This document shows positions 1 to 4,453 of a stretch of DNA of 7,960 nucleotides, in pieces; within the stretch, counting starts at the first letter, position 1; each line of letters begins with the position of its first letter. The notes under the pieces are model-generated. The model searched no databases. It saw only the letters and a list, made by a program, of their open reading frames with translations, and was not told the DNA's origin. The translations under genes and the position numbers were made by a program. Origin of the DNA: Methanomicrobiales archaeon (GTDB lineage Archaea; Halobacteriota; Syntropharchaeia; Alkanophagales; Methanospirareceae); the NCBI GenBank assembly GCA_003160755.1, contig QEXZ01000073.1, positions 1 to 7,960 on the forward strand, read 5' to 3'.

Positions 1-259
1 TGAACCCTGCAATAGCCTCCCGCAGTTCTTCGATCCCTTCTGCTGCGGAATAGTGACCCATCCCTGCATGTTCTCCCAGCGAGCGCTGAAGTGGTGGTGG
101 CACATGGAATGGAGACTGACCAAAGCCAAAACCGTAGAATTCTGCATTACATCCTATTTTACTGCATCTCTTCCTCTGCTCGGCTACGAACAATCCGACC
201 CGGAGGTTCTCAGGCATCAAAATTTCTGCGATATGTGGTTCCACGGCGATATCTTTCAT
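1..259 (-). CDS. PLP-dependent aminotransferase, class I/II fold (N-terminal part, runs off left edge)
   Basis: The 86 visible codons read from an ATG at 259 down to the window edge. Residues 43-52 read GFGFGQSPFH and residues 70-84 read YSAAEGIEELREAIA. These correspond to the substrate-proximal glycine/proline strand and the Y-x5-G-x2-ELREAIA helix at the N-terminus of fold-type I aminotransferases, which move amino groups between amino acids and 2-oxo acids in the cytoplasm. The PLP lysine and the rest of the large domain lie outside the window, so the substrate cannot be stated. The start is supported by a GAGGT Shine-Dalgarno (269-273 on the plus strand) 9 nt upstream and by a TATA-like box at 291-300. 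No frameshift is visible in this part. Confidence 0.82.
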   Translation of the reverse strand, partial: MKDIAVEPHIAEILMPENLRVGLFVAEQRKRCSKIGCNAEFYGFGFGQSPFHVPPPLQRSLGEHAGMGHYSAAEGIEELREAIAGF

Positions 260-290
260 CTACTCTCTACCTCTATGTAATATGATTGTT

Positions 291-317
291 CATAAAATAA
301 CTCCCTTCGATTTTTTT
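291..317 (-). promoter_or_regulatory. Archaeal BRE/TATA-like promoter of the aminotransferase gene
   Basis: On the minus strand an A-tract followed by TCGAAGGGAG precedes TTATTTTATG (291-300). The end of that box lies 31 nt before the ATG, which puts a start site about 10-15 nt ahead of it and leaves room for the GAGGT ribosome-binding site. The same A7-TCGAA plus TTTTATG arrangement recurs at 2315-2337. This is inference from spacing and composition only. Confidence 0.5.
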
Positions 318-323
318 CCTCTT

Positions 324-371
324 GCTATCTTCTAAGGACAATTATTAAAAGATAGCGAAGCTGTACGCTAT
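324..371. repeat. Overlapping inverted repeats upstream of the aminotransferase
   Basis: GCTATCTT (324-331) pairs with AAGATAGC (349-356), and the overlapping ATAGCG (352-357) pairs with CGCTAT (366-371). The middle arm can therefore pair with either neighbour, giving two mutually exclusive hairpins. The element lies just upstream of the predicted TATA box, so on the minus strand it is more likely a DNA operator or the end of another transcript than an attenuator. No function is assigned. Confidence 0.35.
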
Positions 372-378
372 GCTATAA

Positions 379-579
379 TTACTGCCTGTCAGTAGCACCC
401 GTAAGGTGAGTCACATTACTTTTTGTAAAGAATCCATCAAAGTTCCCATAGCGGTGGATGTATTTGTTGACCAGTAAGGTGTGCTCCGAAGCGACGGAGA
501 AGGTCTGCTTTTGTCTCCCCTCTGGCGAACCTACCAAATCTATCAGGAACACTATCCCATCATCCAAAAGTAAAGACAT
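379..579 (-). other. Doubtful 66-codon ORF in an intergenic region
   Basis: The reading frame opens with ATG at 579 and stops at 379. It has no ribosome-binding site, and its product (start MSLLLDDGIVFLIDLVG) matches no family I recognise. It contains a short perfect hairpin, CTCCG/CGGAG (484-499), within a GCGAAGCGACGG-like motif that recurs in non-coding DNA elsewhere in the window, which argues against coding. It is listed only because it is the longest frame in a stretch of about 480 bases without a gene (260-740). Nothing else gene-like is visible there. Confidence 0.15.
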
Positions 580-589
580 TCAAAAAGTA

Positions 590-655
590 TAATAGACTCA
601 GATTAACACTAATTAACGCAGATAAAAATAAATCAGTGTAAGCTGTGTAAATCCG
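590..655. repeat. Fragment resembling a dispersed AACAC/AACGCAGATAAAAAT intergenic repeat
   Basis: The stretch contains short, related words (GATTAACACT, AATTAACGCAGATAAAAAT, AATCAGTGTA, GTGTAAATCCGCGTC), as if built from diverged copies of one 10-12 bp unit with partial inverted symmetry (TAACACT against AGTGTAA). From memory, very similar text recurs in intergenic DNA of many environmental archaeal and bacterial genomes. That recollection cannot be verified here. No coding potential is apparent. Confidence 0.35.
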
Positions 656-740
656 CGTCGGAAATGTGTTGTTATAGGTCATTATTTATGTTGAGTCCTA
701 CTTAACCGAACACCTATGTATCTTCTTATCCAGTTCCTCC

Positions 741-1148
741 TTACTTATTTCTATATTCAGTAATCGCGTTCCTCAATGTCCTTTTTGCTAAACAAGCGCA
801 ATAAATCTTTTGTGCTGGAATACCACCAAGCCAATTCATTACATCCTCCTCATCTATTTTCTCCGCTTGCTCTATCGTCTTTCCTTTTATCATCTCTGTC
901 AGAGCAGACCCGCAGGCAAGAGCGCCTGCGCACCCCACTGCTTGAAACTTTGCCGCCTTTATCACTTTGTAATCGGGCTCAATCTTCAGGAAAATCTCCA
1001 TTGTGTCTCCACACGGACCGGTATAAACAGCGTGAGCATCAGGATTCTCTATTTTTCCTACGTTCACCTTCCTAAGGATGTATTCTATCGCCGTACTTGA
1101 ATATCCTGATATCTTTAGTAATTTTTTTATATCCTTTTCCTCTGCCAT
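741..1148 (-). CDS. IscU/NifU-type iron-sulfur cluster assembly scaffold protein
   Basis: This 135-residue cytoplasmic protein matches the IscU/NifU N-terminal scaffold family, on which [2Fe-2S] or [4Fe-4S] clusters are built before transfer to apo-proteins. The three cluster-ligand cysteines are present: C46 in GPCGD with the nearby D48, C73 in AVGCAGALACG, and C117 in KIYCACLAKR. KGKTIEQA (88-95) and the C-terminal helix also fit the family. There are two departures. The histidine normally preceding the third cysteine is replaced by Y116, and extra cysteines occur at C79 and C119. An N-terminal helix of about 18 residues precedes the core. No cysteine desulfurase gene is in view. The ATG at 1148 sits about 26 nt from the centre of a TATA box, so the message may be leaderless. 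Confidence 0.88.
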   Translation of the reverse strand: MAEEKDIKKLLKISGYSSTAIEYILRKVNVGKIENPDAHAVYTGPCGDTMEIFLKIEPDYKVIKAAKFQAVGCAGALACGSALTEMIKGKTIEQAEKIDEEDVMNWLGGIPAQKIYCACLAKRTLRNAITEYRNK

Positions 1149-1164
1149 ATCTAACTATTCCTAC

Positions 1165-1189
1165 TTCGTATTTATAAACTTAATACGAA
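1165..1189 (-). promoter_or_regulatory. TATA box inside a perfect 8-bp inverted repeat (putative operator) of the IscU-like gene
   Basis: TTCGTATT (1165-1172) and AATACGAA (1182-1189) are exact inverted copies separated by 9 bases. They flank the minus-strand TATA-like sequence TTTATAAATA (1169-1178 on plus). Transcription about 25 nt downstream would begin at or next to the ATG at 1148. A dimeric repressor bound to the palindrome would cover the TATA box, so the layout suggests repression, possibly by iron or redox state. The regulator is unknown. Confidence 0.55.
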
Positions 1190-1243
1190 ACAGTTCAGAA
1201 AAGACTATATGGCAATGATGATTCTCAGCTTTCCACATTAGTT

Positions 1244-1375
1244 TCACTTTAATCTAAACTCTTGAAGTAATCTTTCTGTGCTGTCAATATTCAGGATGGC
1301 AATCTTTCCTTGCTTTAAATTTTTCGTATCCTGAAACCTTTTCGATTTTTTTTCTTTTGCGGCTTTAGTACACAA
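1244..1375 (-). CDS. Possible 43-residue small basic protein with TTG start
   Basis: A strong Shine-Dalgarno (GAGGAGG, plus-strand 1384-1390) stands 8 nt before TTG at 1375. The frame runs 43 codons to TGA, with purine-rich first positions and AAA/GAA-rich codon use like the neighbours. The N-terminal part is lysine-rich (residues 4-12). The C-terminal half, with GKIAILNIDSTERLLQEF (23-40), looks like a strand followed by an amphipathic helix. I recognise no family. It could be a real small protein or the tail of a decayed gene. It lies about 95 bp upstream of the IscU-like gene on the same strand. The ribosome-binding site is the main support. Confidence 0.4.
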   Translation of the reverse strand: MCTKAAKEKKSKRFQDTKNLKQGKIAILNIDSTERLLQEFRLK

Positions 1376-1427
1376 TCAGTCTTCCTCCTCTCTTAGAGGT
1401 TGATTCCCCCAGCATCTGACGAGCTGC

Positions 1428-1498
1428 GTACTTGCCCCTCCCCATCGTGGAGCGAAGCAAGAGTAGAAGTCGCAAGTGGAACGAGGGGCCATAAGTAC
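1428..1498. repeat. Long-spaced inverted repeat with REP-like GGAGCGAAGC core
   Basis: GTACTTGCCCCTC (1428-1440) is mirrored by GAGGGGCCATAAGTAC (1483-1498), which differs by a 3-base insertion. Between the arms lies GGAGCGAAGC (1449-1458), a word that recurs at 5474-5483 in another gene-free stretch. It may be a dispersed palindromic element or the stem of a transcript. It lies between the NifX-like gene and the small ORF, in the gene-free stretch 1376-1550. Confidence 0.4.
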
Positions 1499-1551
1499 TC
1501 ATGCTCATAATCTTGATTCTAATGACGTTCTGGTTTTAACCAACAATTCGT

Positions 1552-1583
1552 TTAAAAAGAATAAAAGAAAGAAGAGGAAGAAT
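1552..1583 (-). terminator. T-rich archaeal-type terminator after the NifX-like gene
   Basis: Just past the stop codon of the NifX-like gene, the minus strand becomes almost pure pyrimidine with several T runs (TTCTTCCTC, TTCTTT, TTTTATTCTTTTT), with no strong hairpin. Archaeal RNA polymerase commonly terminates at such U-rich tracts. Confidence 0.45.
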
Positions 1584-1591
1584 GAGCGGAG

Positions 1592-2041
1592 TTACTTCCT
1601 GAGCTCCCCCAATCTCTTCTCTATCTGCTCTAATTCTTGCCTCAGGGATTTTGAACGCGCCTCAAGCGTTGAAATCTCCTCTTTTATACGCCTCGGCATC
1701 ACAGCACCGATTATATCCAATCCACCGCTTTTATACATCTCAACTGCTTCTTTCACTGTGCCCGATGTGAGAGTCGCAATATCCACGCCGGCTGTATGAA
1801 ATAAGTGATAAATATTTGGTCCTATGTTTCCAGAGATAACCAAATCCACACCCTTATTCAGAAGCGTTTCTGGATGTGCGATACAGAAAGCTCGCCCAGC
1901 CACATCAATGCTGTTTTCGTTTGGTACTGCTTCAAACGCCATTGTATCAGAGTCTACAATCACGAAGAATGGACATCTGCCAAATCTCCAGTCTATCTCT
2001 GCATCCAGGTCTCTCCCAATTGCACTTACACATATCTTCAT
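1592..2041 (-). CDS. NifX/NifB-family dinitrogenase iron-molybdenum cofactor-binding domain protein
   Basis: The first 110 residues follow the pattern of the Fe-Mo cofactor biosynthesis fold (an RNase H-like alpha/beta domain). They show MKICVSAIGRDLDAEID at the start, RFGRCPFF (19-26), the GNIGPN loop (71-76), and GTVKEAVEMYKSGGL (94-108). Small archaeal members bind iron-sulfur-type cofactors or occur as stand-alone metal-cluster proteins; few have known roles. The usual GGAG turn is replaced by VAGRAFC (47-53). Residues 119-149 form a charged heptad-like helix, probably a coiled coil used for dimerisation. GGGGGG lies about 9 nt before the ATG. The gene starts 21 nt after the four-cysteine gene, so the two are co-transcribed. 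No nitrogenase structural genes are in view. Confidence 0.85.
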   Translation of the reverse strand: MKICVSAIGRDLDAEIDWRFGRCPFFVIVDSDTMAFEAVPNENSIDVAGRAFCIAHPETLLNKGVDLVISGNIGPNIYHLFHTAGVDIATLTSGTVKEAVEMYKSGGLDIIGAVMPRRIKEEISTLEARSKSLRQELEQIEKRLGELRK

Positions 2042-2062
2042 CTTTTTTATCCCCCCTTTAAT

Positions 2063-2281
2063 TTATAGGAGATTTGCCCTTTTAAAATATATGCAGTCGA
2101 TCCAATTTTCAGCAGAACTGAGACATAAGCCACCTCTCGGAGGATACATCCCCGGTAAATATTCCTCAATAATATCGTCTGCTTCGCATTTAGGTTGTCC
2201 TGATGAGTCCATCCCAAAATAAGGGCAGCCGTCCTTAAAAGAGAATTTCTCCGCGTTATTTTGTGGCGGCGTAAATGCCAT
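2063..2281 (-). CDS. Small four-cysteine protein upstream of the NifX-like gene
   Basis: This 72-residue soluble protein has cysteines at 19, 32, 53 and 63 (GCPYFG, PKCEAD, GGLCLSS, IDCIYF), suited to binding one metal ion or an iron-sulfur cluster. There is no signal peptide or membrane segment. I do not recognise the family. The ATG at 2281 has a GAGGTG ribosome-binding site 5 nt upstream and a BRE/TATA-like promoter, so it is the first gene of a two-gene unit with the NifX-like protein, only 21 nt downstream. That arrangement suggests a shared role in handling an iron or other metal cofactor, which is inference. Base composition is like its neighbours. Confidence 0.72.
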   Translation of the reverse strand: MAFTPPQNNAEKFSFKDGCPYFGMDSSGQPKCEADDIIEEYLPGMYPPRGGLCLSSAENWIDCIYFKRANLL

Positions 2282-2314
2282 AAGAGCACCTCAATGACTA
2301 CATAAGTTTTAGTG

Positions 2315-2337
2315 CATAAAAAAGTTTCGATTTTTTT
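2315..2337 (-). promoter_or_regulatory. BRE/TATA-like promoter of the four-cysteine/NifX-like unit
   Basis: The minus strand shows an A-tract and TCGAAAC followed by TTTTTTATG (2315-2323), which ends 33 nt before the ATG at 2281. This nearly repeats the aminotransferase promoter in both sequence and spacing. Confidence 0.52.
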
Positions 2338-2342
2338 CTTTT

Positions 2343-2646
2343 TTATGATTCTATTAAATAGCGATATGCACTCAGAGCTGCTTTTGCTCCTTCTCCCGCA
2401 GCCACGATAATTTGTTTCTCCGGTGCATTAGTTATGTCGCCAGCCGCAAATATTCCCGTAACAGTTGTTTTACAGTCACAATCCACTTCTATTTCTTTTA
2501 ACTCGTTAAGTTTCACCACATCCTTTGCGAATTCAACATTGGGATAGCCCCAATATCTATAAAAACACCACCAACATCGAGAACGACTTCTTCATCGCAC
2601 TTCTCCAGATCTACTACTGCTGGCATTTTTTTCTCATCACTCTCCT
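2343..2646 (-). pseudogene. Thioredoxin reductase-like flavoprotein, truncated and frameshifted remnant
   Basis: The minus strand encodes the C-terminal roughly 100 residues of a TrxB/AhpF-type pyridine-nucleotide disulfide reductase. One frame gives VGGVFIDIGAIP. After a one-base loss near 2538-2543, another frame carries the rest, including TTVTGIFAAGDIT (the family's FAD-contacting AAGD motif) and IIVAAGEGAKAALSAYRYL, ending at TAA 2343. The N-terminal two thirds (FAD GxGxxG, NADPH domain and redox CxxC) are absent, because the homology begins right after the phosphoribosyltransferase stop at 2647. There is no in-frame start with a ribosome-binding site. The frameshift could be a sequencing error, but the missing N-terminus could not, so the gene is almost certainly dead. 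Confidence 0.82.
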
Positions 2647-3273
2647 TTACATCTCCTCTTTTTTCATCATCTCAATTACTTCCTGATCTGATACATCGTA
2701 CCAATTCCTATATGCTTGTGCTACTGCGCGAAAAAATACGGGTTTCTCCAAGACTACTATTTCATCAACCATCTTTCCTATCTCTTCTGCAACATCTTCT
2801 CCTGAGACTGGTACTGCCACGATGATTTTCCCCGCTTTTTTATTTTTGCAAAGCATTATAGCAGCACGCATTGTGGAACCCATGGCAATACCGTCATCCA
2901 CTAATACGACCATTTTGCCCGCAATTTCTGGTAAAGGTCTACCTTTTCTCAATGCCGCCATTCTCCTCTTAATCTCTTGTTTCTGCTCTTTCATAATTTC
3001 GACAATTGTTTCTTTCGGAAGCCACCGCTCAACATCCTTAAAAATGAATGTACTTCCATCTTCTGCAATCGCTCCAAATCCCGCCTCGGGATTATCCGGA
3101 AAAGGCAATTTCCTTGTTACTATCAGAGAAAAACTTGCAGCCAGATATTTTGCAACTTGGTATCCTACTTCAACACCGCCTCTTGGAATAGCCAGAACGA
3201 GAACATCCCTGTCTTTGTATCTCTCTAAGGCACTGGCAAGCTTTTCGCCTGCATCTTTTCTATCTTCAAACAT
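2647..3273 (-). CDS. Predicted phosphoribosyltransferase (type I PRTase fold)
   Basis: A cytoplasmic protein of 208 residues from the ATG at 3273, or 212 from an in-frame TTG at 3285. In the longer numbering it shows IPRGGVEVGYQVA (33-45), the RKLPFPDNPEAGFGAIAEDG block (59-78), and the PRPP-binding loop VVLVDDGIAMGSTM (126-139) with its acidic pair and following small residues. The arrangement matches the stand-alone COG1926-type predicted phosphoribosyltransferases, whose substrates are mostly unknown. The ATG is preferred because the family usually begins with an F-x-DR-x-AG segment like MFEDRKDAG. Neither start has a good ribosome-binding site, and the gene lies only about 25 nt after the PEBP stop, which suggests co-transcription. 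Confidence 0.85.
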   Translation of the reverse strand: MFEDRKDAGEKLASALERYKDRDVLVLAIPRGGVEVGYQVAKYLAASFSLIVTRKLPFPDNPEAGFGAIAEDGSTFIFKDVERWLPKETIVEIMKEQKQEIKRRMAALRKGRPLPEIAGKMVVLVDDGIAMGSTMRAAIMLCKNKKAGKIIVAVPVSGEDVAEEIGKMVDEIVVLEKPVFFRAVAQAYRNWYDVSDQEVIEMMKKEEM

Positions 3274-3297
3274 AACTCCATTCAATAAGATACATTT

Positions 3298-3738
3298 TCA
3301 AAAACTCGAACCCTTTTTATACAACCCGATTAATTCTGCTTTATCCAATACATGACCTTCCACGGCTTCTTCTAAGGTTTCCTTGTTAATCCCTTCGTTT
3401 AAATCAAGCACTGTATCTAGGGCGTATATTTTAAAGAAGTAACGGTGAATACCAGATGGAGGACAAGGACCCCCATATTCTTTCCTGCCAAAATCATTTA
3501 TCCCTTGCTTTCCGGGAATGCTATCTTCGTCAATCCGCGAAACAACAGGAATATTAAATGAAACCCAATGGACCCAGGTCCCCATAGGTGCATCCGGATC
3601 ATCAACTATGAGAGCCAAGCTTTTAGCCCCCACGGGAATATCCTCAATAATGAGAGAAGGGTTGAAATCATCCCCTTCACAGGTAAATTTCCGGGGAATC
3701 TTCTTACCATTTCCAAATTCCGGACTCCTTACTTCCAT
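3298..3738 (-). CDS. PEBP family protein (YbhB/YbcL-like phosphatidylethanolamine-binding protein)
   Basis: This 146-residue protein has the two PEBP signatures. DDPDAPMGTWVHW (46-58) contributes the Asp-Pro-Asp and His lining the anion-binding pocket, and YGGPCPPSGIHRYFF (88-102) is the second conserved block. Length and order are typical of bacterial and archaeal YbhB/YbcL proteins, which are soluble and of poorly defined function; ligand binding or kinase modulation has been proposed for relatives. There is no signal peptide. GGAGGG sits 6 nt upstream of the ATG and a TATA-like box lies about 42 nt upstream. It is the first gene of a unit with the phosphoribosyltransferase. Confidence 0.93.
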   Translation of the reverse strand: MEVRSPEFGNGKKIPRKFTCEGDDFNPSLIIEDIPVGAKSLALIVDDPDAPMGTWVHWVSFNIPVVSRIDEDSIPGKQGINDFGRKEYGGPCPPSGIHRYFFKIYALDTVLDLNEGINKETLEEAVEGHVLDKAELIGLYKKGSSF

Positions 3739-3775
3739 ATTCGGCCCTCCTTTCTATCTTATTTGTTTTGCAAGT

Positions 3776-3787
3776 TGTTATAATAGC
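3776..3787 (-). promoter_or_regulatory. TATA-like box of the PEBP gene
   Basis: CTATTATAAC on the minus strand is centred about 42 nt before the PEBP ATG. That would give a leader of about 15 nt containing the GGAGGG ribosome-binding site. It lies in the 63-bp gap after the UPF0058 copy 1 gene. Confidence 0.4.
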
Positions 3788-3801
3788 ACCCTTCTTTTTT
3801 A

Positions 3802-4143
3802 TCATATATATTTTCTTTTATTTCTTTTTTCTCCTAAGTCTTGTCTTGCTTTCTCTACAATTTCATCAAAAACATCTGGATCACATATATCTTTACCCAT
3901 TCCTTCATAGAAAATTAAAAGAGTTTTTTTTCCGCATGAAAGCTTCTTCGCAGCCTTTGACGCAAGTTCGGATGCAAGAACAAAAATAGCTCGCTTGTGC
4001 TCTTTCTTGCTTCGTTGCATATCGAGAGGAGTGATGTCCAACTCGTTATACTTCTCGAACTCGCAGTTCATGCTATTTTCCTCAAAACACTCCTTTACAC
4101 GAACCAATAACTCATGGAGGTGTACTACCTCTTCTTTTTTCAT
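3802..4143 (-). CDS. UPF0058 family protein, copy 1 (long form)
   Basis: Residues 1-71 match the archaeal UPF0058 family: KEEVVHLHELLVRVK (3-17), FEKYNELDITPLDMQRSKKEHKRAIFVL (29-56, the family's P-x3-QRSK-x-EHK-x-AIFVL core) and a C-terminal helix. The function is unknown, and the protein is expected to be a small soluble helical protein. This copy carries an extra charged tail (72-113) that copy 2 lacks. The first 71 codons and all upstream DNA to 4364 are about 90 percent identical to 6199-6620, while the tail is not shared. The leader contains an A10/C11 homopolymer on the sense strand. AGGGTG lies 3 nt before the ATG, an unusually short gap. Confidence 0.85.
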   Translation of the reverse strand: MKKEEVVHLHELLVRVKECFEENSMNCEFEKYNELDITPLDMQRSKKEHKRAIFVLASELASKAAKKLSCGKKTLLIFYEGMGKDICDPDVFDEIVEKARQDLGEKRNKRKYI

Positions 4144-4149
4144 GGCACC

Positions 4150-4173
4150 CTGTTTTTTTTTTGGGGGGGGGGG
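4150..4173. repeat. T10G11 homopolymer tract in the UPF0058 copy 1 leader
   Basis: Ten T are followed by eleven G on the plus strand (A and C runs in the mRNA sense), 9 nt upstream of the UPF0058 ATG. The duplicate at 6421-6428 has only T7GG. Such a tract is prone to slippage and to sequencing error. Confidence 0.85.
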
Positions 4174-4205
4174 TTGCTTTGTTTTGGGCAGGGATCGCCT
4201 TATCC

Positions 4206-4217
4206 TATAATATTATA
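4206..4217 (-). promoter_or_regulatory. Palindromic TATA box of UPF0058 copy 1
   Basis: TATAATATTATA is a perfect 12-bp palindrome and the only strong TATA-like sequence upstream of the gene. It is 63 nt from the ATG here but 52 nt in copy 2 (6462-6473), and the homopolymer accounts for the difference. Being palindromic, it could support transcription in either direction. Confidence 0.45.
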
Positions 4218-4353
4218 TGAGTTACAAACATCGATTTTACGAAACTCTATTTTTGGGGTGATGTAGGTGATTTGCTGATTTATAGCGATTGCTGTAGTTG
4301 TTTGGACATGGAGAAGTGATAGCCACACAAATGGGGCAGAATGAATTGAAAAG

Positions 4354-4364
4354 TGTTAAGTAAA
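4354..4364 (+). repeat. Left terminal inverted repeat of the IS
   Basis: TGTTAAGTAAA reads inward and is the exact reverse complement of 5335-5345. The same 11 bases occur again at 6610-6620 with no transposase behind them. Confidence 0.72.
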
Positions 4365-4392
4365 GTCTAAAAGGTTACACGTCAGGGCAATC

Positions 4393-4401
4393 TTTTATAT
4401 C
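4393..4401 (+). promoter_or_regulatory. TATA-like box of the transposase gene
   Basis: TTTTATATC lies about 55 nt before the transposase ATG, inside the left end of the element. It is followed by a hairpin, TCTTCTTT (4409-4416) with AAAGAAGA (4427-4434), and then the AAGGGGTG ribosome-binding site at 4438-4445. The hairpin could limit translation of messages read in from outside. Confidence 0.4.
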
Positions 4402-4453
4402 ATCCCTATCTTCTTTTTGTTCTCTTAAAGAAGAGATAAGGGGTGAAAAAATC

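Larger units (their letters stand above)
3932..4364. repeat. Segmental direct duplication, copy 1 (UPF0058 5' part plus upstream region)
   Basis: This 433-bp segment is repeated in the same orientation at 6199-6620. Homology begins at CCGCATGAAAGC inside the UPF0058 coding sequence and ends with TGTTAAGTAAA, the outer end of the adjacent insertion sequence. Most differences are scattered single substitutions, plus a homopolymer length change. The non-coding part is at least as similar as the coding part. Confidence 0.9.

Noticed and set aside
53..280. Plus-strand ORF of 75 codons over the aminotransferase
   Set aside because: It is antisense to a frame with clear aminotransferase motifs, promoter and ribosome-binding site. 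It is a shadow.
530..560. tRNA-like GTTCG word on the minus strand
   Set aside because: No T-arm pairing, acceptor stem or anticodon arm can be drawn around it.
697..708. TACTTAAC resembling the IS right end
   Set aside because: Only eight bases match, the outer CA is missing, and there is no second end or transposase nearby.
776..1100. Two plus-strand ORFs of about 100 codons
   Set aside because: Both are antisense to the IscU-like gene, whose cysteine motifs are unmistakable.
2822..3355. Plus-strand ORF of 177 codons
   Set aside because: It is antisense to the phosphoribosyltransferase and lacks a ribosome-binding site or any recognisable motif.
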